This document shows positions 46,401 to 59,338 of a stretch of DNA of 64,000 nt, one piece after another. The stretch is from Sipunculus nudus (Eukaryota > Annelida > Sipuncula > Golfingiida > Sipunculidae). Made by a program: the position numbers and the translations under genes. Numbering within the stretch: the first letter of the stretch is position 1; each line of letters begins with the position of its first letter. The stretch spans positions 25,191,956 through 25,255,955 of the forward strand of contig CM049318.1 of assembly GCA_026874595.1 (NCBI GenBank), written 5' to 3'. Under the pieces are notes generated by a model that was not told where the DNA came from, ran no database searches, and saw only the letters and a list, made by a program, of their open reading frames with translations.

Positions 46401-49400
46401 CGGTTTGGTTTGTTATCAGACACAATATATTTCAGTTGTATCTGGTCATGGACGGGCTGGTTTCTAATCAGACACAATATGGTTCAGTTGTATCTGGTCA
46501 TGGACGGTTTGGTTTGAAATCAGACACAATATGGTGCAGTTGTATCTGATCATGGACGGGTTGGTTTATAAACAGACACAATATGGTGCAGTTGTATCTG
46601 ATCATGGACGGGCTGGTTTCTAATCAGACACAATATGGTGCAGTTGTATCTGGTCATGGACGAGTTGGTTTGCAATCAGACACAATATGGTGCAGTTGTA
46701 TCTGGTCATGGACGGTTTGGTTTGAAATCAGACACAATATGGTGCAGTTGTATCTGGTCATGGACGGTTTGGTTTGTAATCAGACACAAAATGGTGCAGT
46801 TGTATCTGGTCATGGACGGGCTGGTTTCTAATCAGACACAATATGGTTCAGTTGTATCTGGTCATGGACGGTTTGGTTTGAAATCAGACACAATATGGTT
46901 CAGTTGTATCTGGTCATGGACGGTTTGGTTTGAAATCAGACACAATATGGTGCAGTTGTATCTGGTCATGGACGGTTTGGTTTGTTATCAGACACAATAT
47001 ATTTCAGTTGTATCTGGTCATGGACGGGCTGGTTTCTAATCAGACACAATATGGTTCAGTTGTATCTGGTCATGGACGGTTTGGTTTGAAATCAGACACA
47101 ATATGGTGCAGTTGTATCTGGTCATGGACGGTTTGGTTTGTTATCAGACACAATATATTTCAGTTGTATCTGGTCATGGACGGGCTGGTTTCTAATCAGA
47201 CACAATATGGTTCAGTTGTATCTGGTCATGGACGGTTTGGTTTGAAATCAGACACAATATGGTGCAGTTGTATCTGGTCATGGACGTATGGTTTGTAGTC
47301 AGACACAATATGGTGCAGATGTATCTGATCATGGACGGGTTGGTTTGAAATCAGACACAATATGGTTCAGTTGTATCTGGTCATGGACGGTTTGGTTTGT
47401 AATCAGACACAATATGGTGCAGTTGTATCTGGTCATGGACGGGCTGGTTTCTAATCAGACACAATATGGTTCAGTTGTATCTGATCATGGACGGTTTGGT
47501 TTGAAATCAGACACAATATGGTTCAGTTGTATCTGGTCATGGACGGTTTGGTTTGAAATCAGACACAATATGGTTCAGTTGTATCTGGTCATTGACGGTT
47601 TGGTTTGTAATCAGGCACAATATGGTGCAGTTGTATCTGGTCATTGACGGTTTGGTTTGTAATCAGGCACAATATGGTGCAGTTGTATCTGGTCATAGAC
47701 GGGCTGGTTTGTAGTCAGACACAATATGGTGCAGTTGTATCTGGTCATGGACTTTTTTTTTAATCCGACACAATATGGTGCAGTTGTATCTGGTCATGGA
47801 CGGGGTGGTTTCTAATCAGACACAATATGGTTCAGTTGTATCTGGTCATGGACGGTTTGGTTTGAAATCAGACACAATATGGAGCAGTTGTATCTGGTCA
47901 TGGACGGTTTGGTTTGAAATCAGACACAATATGGTGCAGTTGTATCTGGTCATGGACGGTTTGGTTTGTAATCAGACACAAAATGGTGCAGTTGTATCTG
48001 GTCATGGACTTTCTTTTTAATCAGACACAATATGGTGCAGTTGTATCTGGTCATGGACGGGCTGGTTTGTAATCAGGCACAATATGGTGCAGTTGTATCT
48101 GGTTATGGACGGGTTGGTTTGTAATCAGACACAATATGGTGCAGTTGTATCTGGTCATGGACGGGCTGGTTTGTAATCAGACACAATATGGTGCAGTTGT
48201 ATCTGGTCATGGACGGGCTGGTTTCTAATCAGACACAATATGGTTCAGTTGTATCTGGTCATGGACGGTTTGGTTTGAAATCAGACACAATATGGTTCAG
48301 TTGTATCTGGTCATGGACGGTTTGGTTTGAAATCAGACACAATATGGTGCAGTTGTATCTGGTCATGGACGGTTTGGTTTGTTATCAGACACAATATATT
48401 TCAGTTGTATCTGGTCATGGACGGGCTGGTTTCTAATCAGACACAATATGGTTCAGTTGTATCTGGTCATGGACGGTTTGGTTTGAAATCAGACACAATA
48501 TGGTGCAGTTGTATCTGGTCATGGACGTATGGTTTGTAGTCAGACACAATATGGTGCAGATGTATCTGATCATGGACGGGTTGGTTTGAAATCAGACACA
48601 ATATGGTTCAGTTGTATCTGGTCATGGACGGTTTGGTTTGTAATCAGACACAATATGGTGCAGTTGTATCTGGTCATGGACGGGATGGTTTCTAATCAGA
48701 CACAATATGGTTCAGTTGTATCTGATCATGGACGGTTTGGTTTGAAATCAGACACAATATGGTTCAGTTGTATCTGGTCATGGACGGTTTGCTTTGAAAT
48801 CAGACACAATATGGTTCAGTTGTATCTGGTCATTGACGGTTTGGTTTGTAATCAGGCACAATATGGTGCAGTTGTAAAAGGTCATTGACGGTTTGGTTTG
48901 TAATCAGGCACAATATGGTGCAGTTGTATCTGGTCATAGACGGGCTGGTTTGTAGTCAGACACAATATGGTGCAGTTGTAACTGGTCATGGACTTTTTTT
49001 TTAATCCGACACAATATGGTGCAGTTGTATCTGGTCATGGACGGGCTGGTTTCTAATCAGACACAATATGGTTCAGTTGTATCTGGTCATGGACGGTTTG
49101 GTTTGAAATCAGACACAATATGGTGCAGTTGTATCTGGTCATGGACGGTTTGGTTTGAAATCAGACACAATATGGTGCAGTTGTATCTGGTCATGGACGG
49201 TTTGGTTTGTAATCAGACACAAAATGGTGCAGTTGTATCTGGTCATGGACTTTCTTTTTAATCAGACACAATATGGTGCAGTTGTATCTGGTCATGGACG
49301 GGCTGGTTTGTAATCAGGCACAATATGGTGCAGTTGTATCTGGTTATGGACGGGTTGGTTTGTAATCAGACACAATATGGTGCAGTTGTATCTGGTCATG

Positions 49401-52400
49401 GACGGGCTGGTTTGTAATCAGACACAATATGGTGCAGTTGTATTTGGTCATGGACGGTTTGGTTTGTAATCAGACACAATATGGTGCTGTTGTATCTGGT
49501 CATAGACGGGCTGGTTTGTAATCAGACACAATATGGTGCAGTTGTATCTGGTCATTGACGGTTTGGTTTGTAATCAGGCACAATATGGTGCAGTTTTATC
49601 TGGTCATTGACGGTTTGGTTTGTAATCAGGCACAACATGGTGCAGTTGTTAAAGGTCATTGACGGTTTGGTTTGTAATCAGGCACAATATGGTGCAGTTG
49701 TATCTGGTCATAGACGGGCTGGTTTGTAGTCAGACACAATATGGTGCAGTTGTATCTGGTCATGGACTTTTTTTTTAATCCGACACAATATGGTGCAGTT
49801 ATATCTGGTCATGGACAGTTTGGTTTGTAATCAGACACAATATGGTGCAGTTGTATCTGGTCATGGACGGGCTGGTTTGTAATCAGGCACAATATGGTGC
49901 AGTTGTATCTGGTTATGGACGGGTTGGTTTGTAATCAGACACAATATGGTGCAGTTGTATCTGGTCATGGACGGGCTGGTTTCTAATCAGACACAATATG
50001 GTGCAGTTGTATTTGGTCATGGACGGTTTGGTTTGCAATCAGACACAATATGGTGCAGGTGTATCTGGTCATGGACGGGCTGGTTTCTAATCAGACACAA
50101 TATGGTGCAGTTGTATCTGGTCATGGACGGTTTGGTTTGCAATCAGACACAATATGGTGCAGTTGTACCTGGTCATGGACGGGCTGGTTTCTAATCAGAC
50201 ACAATATGGTGCAGTTTCATTTGGTTATGGACGAGCTTGTTTGTAGTCAAACACAATATGGTGCAGTTGTATCTGATCATGGACGGGTTGGTTTATAAAC
50301 AGACACAATATGGTGCAGTTGTATCTGATCATGGACGGGCTGGTTTCTAATCAGACACAATATGGTGCAGTTGTATCTGATCATGGACGGGCTGGTTTAT
50401 AAACAGACACAATATGGTGCAGTTGTATCTGATCATGGACGGGTTAGCTTGTAATCAGACGCAATATGGTGCAGTTGTATCTGATCATGGACGGGTTGGT
50501 TTGTAATCAGACACAATATCGTTCAGTTGCCTCTGGTCATGGACGGGTTGGTTTGTAATCAGACACAATATGGTTCAGTTGTGCCTGGTCATGGGCGGGT
50601 TGGTTTGTAATCAGACACAATATGGTGCAGTTGTATCTGGTCATGGACGGGTTGGTTTGTAATCAGACACAATATGATGCAGTTGTATCTGGTCATGGAC
50701 GGGTTGGTTTGTAATCAGACACGGGAAAGTATCTGGCCATGGACGTGCTGGTTTGTAATCAGATACGGGGTAATGTGGTTTGTAATCAGACACGGTATGG
50801 GTTATATGAGGTAAGGGATGGGCCTTTTTATATCAGACACGATAGAGTATGATGTACATTAGGTAATGGATTGGCTGATTGTAACTAGACACAGAAAAGT
50901 GTGGTGTATATGAGGTAATGGACCTTATTGATGGGCTGGTATGTAATTAGACACGGAAAAGTGTGGTTTGTAATCAGACACGGGAGAGTATGGTGTTTAA
51001 TGGTTATTGGATGTTTATTACATCAGACACTAGACCGTGTGATGTGTATGAGTTCATTGACAGGCTGGTTTGTAATCAGACACAGTATGGTATAGTTGTA
51101 TTTGTTCATGGACGGGCTGGTTTGTAAGGAGACACGGTATAGTGTGGTGTTTATCTGGTCATGGACTGGCTAGTTTATAAGCATACACGGAACAGTATTA
51201 ATGCATGGACGTGCAGCTTTGAAATCAGACACGGGATTATCAGTAGTCTGGTTTGTAATCAGACACCTTACGGTGTTTATACGGTAAAGGCTAGGCCTTC
51301 TGACATCAGACACGGTAGAGTATGGTGTATATGAGGTACTGGATGAGCTGGTTTATAATCAGATACGGAATAGTTTTGTCGGTATGAATCTCTGTCAGGT
51401 CCCACCAGTCAGACTATTTTATCTTTAATGTTTTGTTTTGTTTTTCTCAGCGGCCAAAGATTGTGAAGAAGACATTGTTTTAATGATAGACGTTTCTGGC
51501 AGTATTATTGATAACGAAAACAAGGTAATCTCTAATTGGTATCATTTGGTGACGTTCATGGAAAACTTCATGAAAACGGTCGCAGATAAATACCCGGATG
51601 TCCGCCTGGCATTGATGTACTTCAACGACGCACCTTCAACAAAATTCAACTTCAATGACTGCCAATACAGTGGAAATGTAACATGTATGGTCGACACGAT
51701 TCATCCGGAAACGCCACCAGTAAGTTAACAGTTACTTTTATGCCTTATTCTCTAATACACACTCACAGTGGCCCTTTGCAATACCCAGTGGGTATGTCCT
51801 TGGACACCATTTCTACACGAAAAATCAGTAGATGTGGGGACACTCGTCGAAAATTGAGACTTATTTTCGGTCACTTGAAAAAATCGGCCAGGCTGGCTCT
51901 CAAAAGAGTTTCCAGCCATCTAGGAAATCAGGGAAATGATTTTTGATGAAAATTTGATGAAAAAATGGCAAAAATCAGGGATACTTTGGGGAATTTGACA
52001 GTTCCAAAATAGAAAGTCATCAGTCTATTTATTTTCTGCCTCAGCATATCAGCTCAGTGATAAGTTGTTTAGGCTTTTTTAGTGTGGAAACTCTGTGGCT
52101 ACAGTACATAGTGGTTTTATGTACATTGGTTGACAAACGTCTAATGTCACATTCAGGGAAGTACCGGGTAAATAATCTTAGAAGCATAAAATTAGGTCAC
52201 CATTACTTATATTCTATTCTGTGAGCTATAGGAAAAGCAAGACGGGTCACCCTGAAAGTCAGCAAGGCTCAAATTTTACCCGTTAGGCCTAAATCCAGGG
52301 AGGCTGTTGGCAAATTTTCTAAGAAAACTGAAACTAGGTCATGATGACGTATATTCTGTAATTGACTTGTCCAAAACATGATTATAAGAACCAAGACAGT

Positions 52401-54564
52401 CAGATAGGGCTCAAATTGTATTCATTGGACCTAGGATCCTCTTTCGGACATTCGGGGAGGTCCTTGCTAAATGTCCTTGTAAACCTGAAACTACGCCAAA
52501 GTGACCTAGATGTTCTGCAAGCGACTGGCCAAAATACGATTATGAGCACCCGATCAGTCAGACAGGGAACAACACTTTACAGTTAGGTCTAGAGCCTTCT
52601 ACTATGACATCCAGGGATATCCTTGGCAAGTCTCCTTTGAATCCTAAAATAAGGTTACTTTGTCCTATATTCTGTGAGCTACGAGGAGAAAACCGAGGAG
52701 GGGACAGTCAGACAGGGTCATATTTTATTTGTTGTGGCTTGAAATGCCTTTCTACGTGTAAAAAGCGAAGTTATTGTAATGTCTCTTTGGACATGCAGAA
52801 TAAGATCTCTATGAAATATATCCTATGAGCTATGTGAAGGATGATCTCAGTATCCTTTTTATTAGTTGAATGAACACAAGCCGGGGCAGTTGGACGTAGA
52901 AGCTCCAAACTTCGCATCCATGAGTAGAATCTTGTTGGAAACTTTATTTGAGGTTGCCTATTTTCTAAAGACTATCGGATAAATACATGATTTTTAGCTC
53001 TCTGGAAATCATTCTACCACTTGTTCAAAATTCCTTAACAAATATTTCTTTCCACATGATCATAACAACAATAATTGATATATGCATCACCTGTATGTCA
53101 AATTAAACTGAACGTCATGGCCTATGGGGCGCTTGTTATTTTGAGTGGACGATTTGGGAAACACTCAAGAAACAATTAATTTTAGAATTAGTCTGGATCT
53201 TCATAACATGCTTTTTTTAAATAATTTATTTATATGAGTTTTTATATGAGAACCTGTTTCATGTTATCCCTGAACAACTAACATTTATTTACTTAGGTGC
53301 AAAGTTTATCACCCAACATCATTTTCAATATATTTTGTCCCTGGAACAGGGAGCAGTCTTCATAATCACATACAGTTTTTAAAAGTAATAACTTAGTTCT
53401 TTTTAAAGCAGGTTTTGTTTCAAGACTGGGTGTCTTTTGTAACTTAATGTATCAGTTTTTAAAACTACAAGGTTCTGTATTGCAGGAATTTACAACAGAC
53501 ATGAGGAGAGCTTTTAAATGGCTTAATGATGAAATCATAAACTCCAAACACAACCGTCCTGACGTAAAGGATCTGGTCATTTTCATGACCGACGGCTTCC
53601 CAAATCCTGATGATGTCGGGAAAACAAACGACCAGATCATTGCAGAAATCAAGGAAGAGGCGGACAAGGTAGCCATCCGAGGAGTAAAACCTAAGGTAAA
53701 ATACTCCTATATAGTACAGGGTAAAGCCGGACTCCCATCTACCATTTTCTCCGGCCGGAAAGTCGGTAGGATCAGTACGTAGATGTGTGGGTGCTGCCGG
53801 TCGTATTCGTTTTTAATCCGGCATGACGTAAATCTTTGAAATTGTCAAGAATTTTCCGACCTATTTTTTTCCGGCCAGAAAAACCGGTAGATATGATAAC
53901 AGATCCGACAGATTTACTACCTCCCTTAAAGTTTCCTTTTTTTAACATTCCTGAACCCATTAACAAACCTGGAGACGAAATCAAAAGTGACCAAATCAGC
54001 AGTAAGGACTGTTGATCTGCAAGGAAAATTGGAAGCCGCCCATCGGGACTTTTTTGTTCGCTTAAAATATTTGCCAGGCCGGCTCAAAGCTGAGTTCCCA
54101 ACCATCCAGGAACATAGCCAAAATAAGGGAAACGTTAGGGAACTATATCATTTCAAAAGAGAAAGTGGTTAGACCAAACAAAATAAGGGATATGGTTCTC
54201 AGGCACCGCCCGCCTTAATTTTAACCCCCCGCATCAAAAAGTTTTATTTTCATTTTCATGTTATAGAAGATAAAATAATACAAATTTTGATCAGATTTCC
54301 TTTGTTATGTAGTCTTTTAACCAGTTAAGTAAAACATTTCTGTTATTTTCATGATGTTTCCTGATCATATGACATTTTACCGATAGATACAAGAAAAGGT
54401 AAAAAATTAAATATAAATTAAATATCGCCCGCCCGCACCGATTTTCGAAAAAAAATTGAGAACCTACCCTTTTTTTGGCCTTAGTCTCTAGGTGATTGGA
54501 TCTATTGACTTTTTTCGTGTGAAAACTGTCTGGCCACAGTACTTAGTTATATATATGTAATGGT

Positions 54565-54612
<48 letters not shown>

Positions 54613-57600
54613 CAAACAAGTGTTAAAGTATTATCGTAAACATGATGTACTACTCTATTTCAATGAAACGACTTCATAACGATGGAGTAAATGATGGAGT
54701 AAATAGAAGATGACTAGGGGCATATACTGTTGTAAGCATTATATTCCCGAAGTTAAATATTCCCGGTTTTCACTTCATCAGTGTTTCGTGAGGGTAACGT
54801 TTTCGAGATTCACCATACAGTTACTTACACAATTGACATAACCATTATTATATTGTTACGCCGGGCATATCATTATGGACTGTCATTGCCGGGCGGCGGA
54901 GTTCTTGTTAGAAGAACATAACGAAAGCGGACAACACAACAATTCTTTTATTTCCTCGGTGTATATATGTACACAGTGCGGTGCAGGTCTGACCTGCAAA
55001 GACAAAGGACTGCCGGTAATACACAGTGCACACGTCCACTCCGGGCGCGTGCATTAGGTGTTCTGCGCAAGGCCACGGTCAAAATTCCTGGTGTCGCCAG
55101 GCAGGACAAATGCAGAGGCCGTGACCTGCGCAGACAATGAACTACCGGACAGTGTGAAAACACAGGGGACAACTGAGAAAAACGGAGGGGATCACCATAT
55201 ACCAAATGAAGAAGCAAAATATTCCACTTATGGATGTGATATCATTTGATGGCGTAACAATATCAATTATTTTCTATTCACGCAAAATCTCGAAAATGCA
55301 CGGAGGGCTAGAGATTTATGTCTACACCAGAGGGGAGCACTGTATTTTTGTCCAATCAGAGGAGACACTGTGCTGGAAGACAAAACGCTTTACCAGACGA
55401 GCGAGGAATACACGAAGCTAATGTTGTTCATTTCGTTTTCAGTGACACCACATCGCCCTGGCAACCGTTTGAACAAGCCACAGGCTCAGAGAGTTTCTGG
55501 GCGGAGCCTGATGTCTGTCAAGTGTTTGTTGACTGGTATTTGGTTGACTGCTAGACACATCAGCAGTTTTTTCAGCAGACAGGTCACCTGGTGTTAAAGT
55601 GCATCATAAACGGTCAAAGCAGGCAGCGGGAAAATCAGTAGCTTCTTTAGAAGCGCAAAATTTCCGCTGCCTCGGTAGCGTATTGAGGATATAGAATCAA
55701 TTACTGTTCATATGTTCACATCTTTCATTTTCGCGATGATTTTTTTTCGCGAATATCGCAAATTTGAAACCCTTGCAAACAATGAAGTAACCACAGTATG
55801 TATTTTCAAAGTGGAAAAGATGCGTCGGTCAGATTATCAAAAACTCAGGTTCATTTACTAATATATTCGTTGTCTCTTAAGATCTTAGTGATGTGTAAGT
55901 ATCATGCATTATTTTTCATTAAAAAAGCTTTGTTATGACTTCATTGTCTCAAAGTAAATTTTTTATATAGAATTGAATTGTAAGATACAGTAGCATTTTA
56001 ACTGACATGTCTCTCAATCGGGGTGTATACAACAAAATGCCCTCGATGGAGCACCTATTGCCAATTGCCTGGGCAAAGCAGGTGGGAGTTGATCGACATC
56101 TGCGAATTTATCTAGCAGATGTTAACACATTGGTCATTTTGCCAATTACGTTAACGTGGCTGACCATGTTAACTCAGATACTACAGTTGCATGTCTCCCC
56201 TTGCCATGTTTTTTTTTAGCTAGTTTAGACCTGTTTTAGTTAGCGGATATCTGGCTTCGATATCGTAGGCACAATATGTATTACCATCACGCGAGAACAC
56301 CAAGCAGTATTATTTTTCCGAAAATGGATTTATTTAACAATTGACAACTTTATCAGGGTAATCTGTCCAAAGTGAGGAAAAAGGGAATCCGTTTTAAAGG
56401 TACATCGGATGCTGGGCACCGGGTCATATACGCTTGGTTAGGTCTGGGTTTCAACTAGATTTCTCCAGTAGGTAGTCTATTTTGCCCAGTGGTATATTAC
56501 TGCTGCATTATTGATATAGCTTTGTTTAAAGCCTCATGTTTTCAATTTAGCGCTGACAAGCAAAGCTGCATATTCCTCTATGCAGTTCCTAAAGTTAAGC
56601 TGTCTATTTATTTCAAACGCCTGTATTCTATATGAAATGAGTCATTACGGAGTTTTTCAATCAAGTATTCAATTTCCGACGTAAATACAAATGTCTGAGA
56701 AAAGCCAAAATTTATATATGTATGTTTGTTCTTTTTACCCCTGGAAATGGCATCATTTGAATATTTCAACTCAAACAAAATGCAGGGACGCTTGCTGCCA
56801 AGCCGTCTCTCGACTTAAACCAAGCATATTGATTTGTGTGTAGAATACCCCCTCTCCTCTAGCCCTGTATTATACAATTGGTATAATTCAATAACTGAGA
56901 CCTGAGCTGCTATATTTTACCTGTGTTTTTACAGATCATGGGGATTGCTGTTACAAAGAAAACCAATGAAGACATGATACGACAGGTGGTATCAGAACCG
57001 AAGGACCACTACCTCAAAGTGTTCGGTAGTTACCTTGATCTGACAAACGATGTCTTGGGTGTGATAGACACTGGATGTACCAGAAAAGGAGGTAAGAAAC
57101 GTTTTAGCTTGACTTCTGGATTATTCCTGCATTCCTGCGTGATTCCGTCGGAAGTTGGTTAGATGGAGATCTCCATTTCATTTGATAATATACGTAGGGG
57201 ACTCTATTTAAATGAGGCGGTTTTAAACAAATAAGACAAACATAGCCATTTAAAGGAAACTTGCAAAATTGAAATTTCTAGTTGAATGAAAAATCCTGTC
57301 TATCATTCCCCCGAATCATTCTGCGAGTCAAATTATTCAAGATCAAGTTCTATTACGAACTGCACTAAGGCAGGAAATTGTCAGTTCCTTGTCGTTTTCA
57401 CGTTTCTTTACTTTTGTCGAATCAGCAACAGTCTTTGAAATTTAATGACTAGAATATGATCACCCAGAGAGCAAAGACCTCCACCAAAACAGCTCATTAC
57501 CCAAATATGACATTGTCAGAAAAACAGCATTTTTCCTTTAAGAATTCCTGGATCCACATGGTGATCCGGATCCTCCCCTTCCCCCTCCCTCCCCCCCCCC

Positions 57601-59051
57601 CCCCATAAAAAGAAAATTTAATCAACTGTTCTTGTATCACTGCCGAGCTATCTTGAAAATGCCATCAACATGTTGCTAACAGGGAGACAAACAAACCAAT
57701 GTCAATAAAAATATAACCCTCACCTGGCGGAGGTTAATATCAGGATGATTGGTAAGTGTTTTACCCAATGCTTACGTGGACGCGTTTAATGAACTGGCAG
57801 GCTGAACGCTAGGGACACCTGTTATTTGTCTGGAATTTTACAGGCGGGTTGTCATTTTGTGCCTTTAGGCAAGAGAATATCGGTATTAGCGCGTTATCCC
57901 ATATTATCGTCGAGTCGTTACGTGGCAGATGTTTACAGTTCATATATACAGGTCTAGATGGAAAGAGACCTCCTGTCGTGCTCAGCCTTGTATAGTATGT
58001 ATAGGTGTATAGTATATCAGGTGTATAGTATCAGGGGCAGATCCAGGGTTTAGGAAAGGGGGGGGGGGGGTCAACCCAGGAGGAGTAATGAAATACCTTA
58101 AAAAGGTCCACAGGTCTGGAAAAAAGGGGGGGGGGTTCGAGGCCTCAAATTTTGTCTGAAACTCTTAAGAGGAAGGTTGCTTCGTATGTTATGGGGGGGG
58201 GGGGGGGGTCCTAACCCCTTGGACCCCCCCCCCCCCCGCTTGATCCCCTACTGAGTATAACGCATTACGGAGAGAAACATGTTGTTTCGAGTGTAATCGT
58301 AAAAACTGATGGAAAAAAAAGTAATGGGTATTGGTATAATAATTGGTATTTAATTGTGATATAATCAATGAGTTATGTAATAATTTTTACTACTTTAAGC
58401 TAATTTGTAATCCCATGCAGTTTTGCCAGTTGAATATGCATAGAATAATGTGAGTAAGACAGTTCATTCTTGAAATATATTTTATTCCGTATGCATTTTG
58501 ATTATGTTACATGGTGAAACAATTTAAATGAACGCTAGTATGACAGCTGTTTAGATATGATATTTACATATTATGAAATAAAAAAAATTAATGAATTTTG
58601 AAGAGTTAAAAAATCCCCTCATTTGTTCCAGAACAATGCCAGGCAAAGATAGATCTGGTCATTCTGGTGGACTGGTCATCCAAGATCGCCAACGAAGTGG
58701 ACAATGTGAAGGCTTCTCTTAGAACGTTGTTCGACCTATCACGGATAGGTCGTGATCACGTGATGATAGCAATCGGTCTGATTGGCAGTAACACGGATCC
58801 AATAGCCTACCTAGGATCGTGCACTAATAATCGATGCCTGAAGGACAGGCTCTCACGAGCTCGTGCCCCGGTAGGTCTGAAACAAACCTAAAGTTTTGAG
58901 AATTCGTATCCAAGATTTTTAACAGTAAACTGACAACATTGTATCATTTATGAGGAAAGGAGATAATTTGATACTCAGGCTCATGATCACAGAATTAAGT
59001 TGGCCATCTCAGTTTTTATTTTGCTTTAACTTTTAACTTACACGCACACAA

Positions 59052-59099
<48 letters not shown>

Positions 59100-59280
59100 C
59101 AGTGAAACCTCTTTGTGTCGAACTCGCTTAAGTCGAATACCCCGCTTATGTCGAAGTAACAGACTCGATATTCCGGACAACTCTAGTTAAATTATTACCA
59201 AATAAAACCCGCTTGTGTCGAACCTTGGATGTGTCGAAGTTTTCTTATGGTCCCTTCGACTTCGACACAACGAGGTTTTA

Positions 59281-59338
<58 letters not shown>

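Larger units (their letters stand above)
44290..51370 (+). repeat. 7-kb intronic minisatellite, 52/53-bp units
   Basis: Fills most of the intron between exons 3 and 4. The left block (about 44290-45200) has 53-bp units (GATAGTGTGGTCTGTATCTG, then TTCTAGGACGGGCTGG). The main block (about 45210-50700) has 52-bp units (ATGGTGCAGTTGTATCTGGT, then CATGGACGGGCTGGTTTG). The right edge (50700-51370) is more degenerate. Because 52 is 1 mod 3, three units make 52 codons, so stop-free units stay open in all three forward frames. The resulting open frames, up to 175 codons, are not genes. Confidence 0.95.

Noticed and set aside
45938-49261. Long open frames with WSWT, NQTQYG and GHGR repeats that look like a repeat protein gene
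   Set aside because: They arise from the 52-bp minisatellite read in three frames. There is no start context, no splice logic and the array is intronic.
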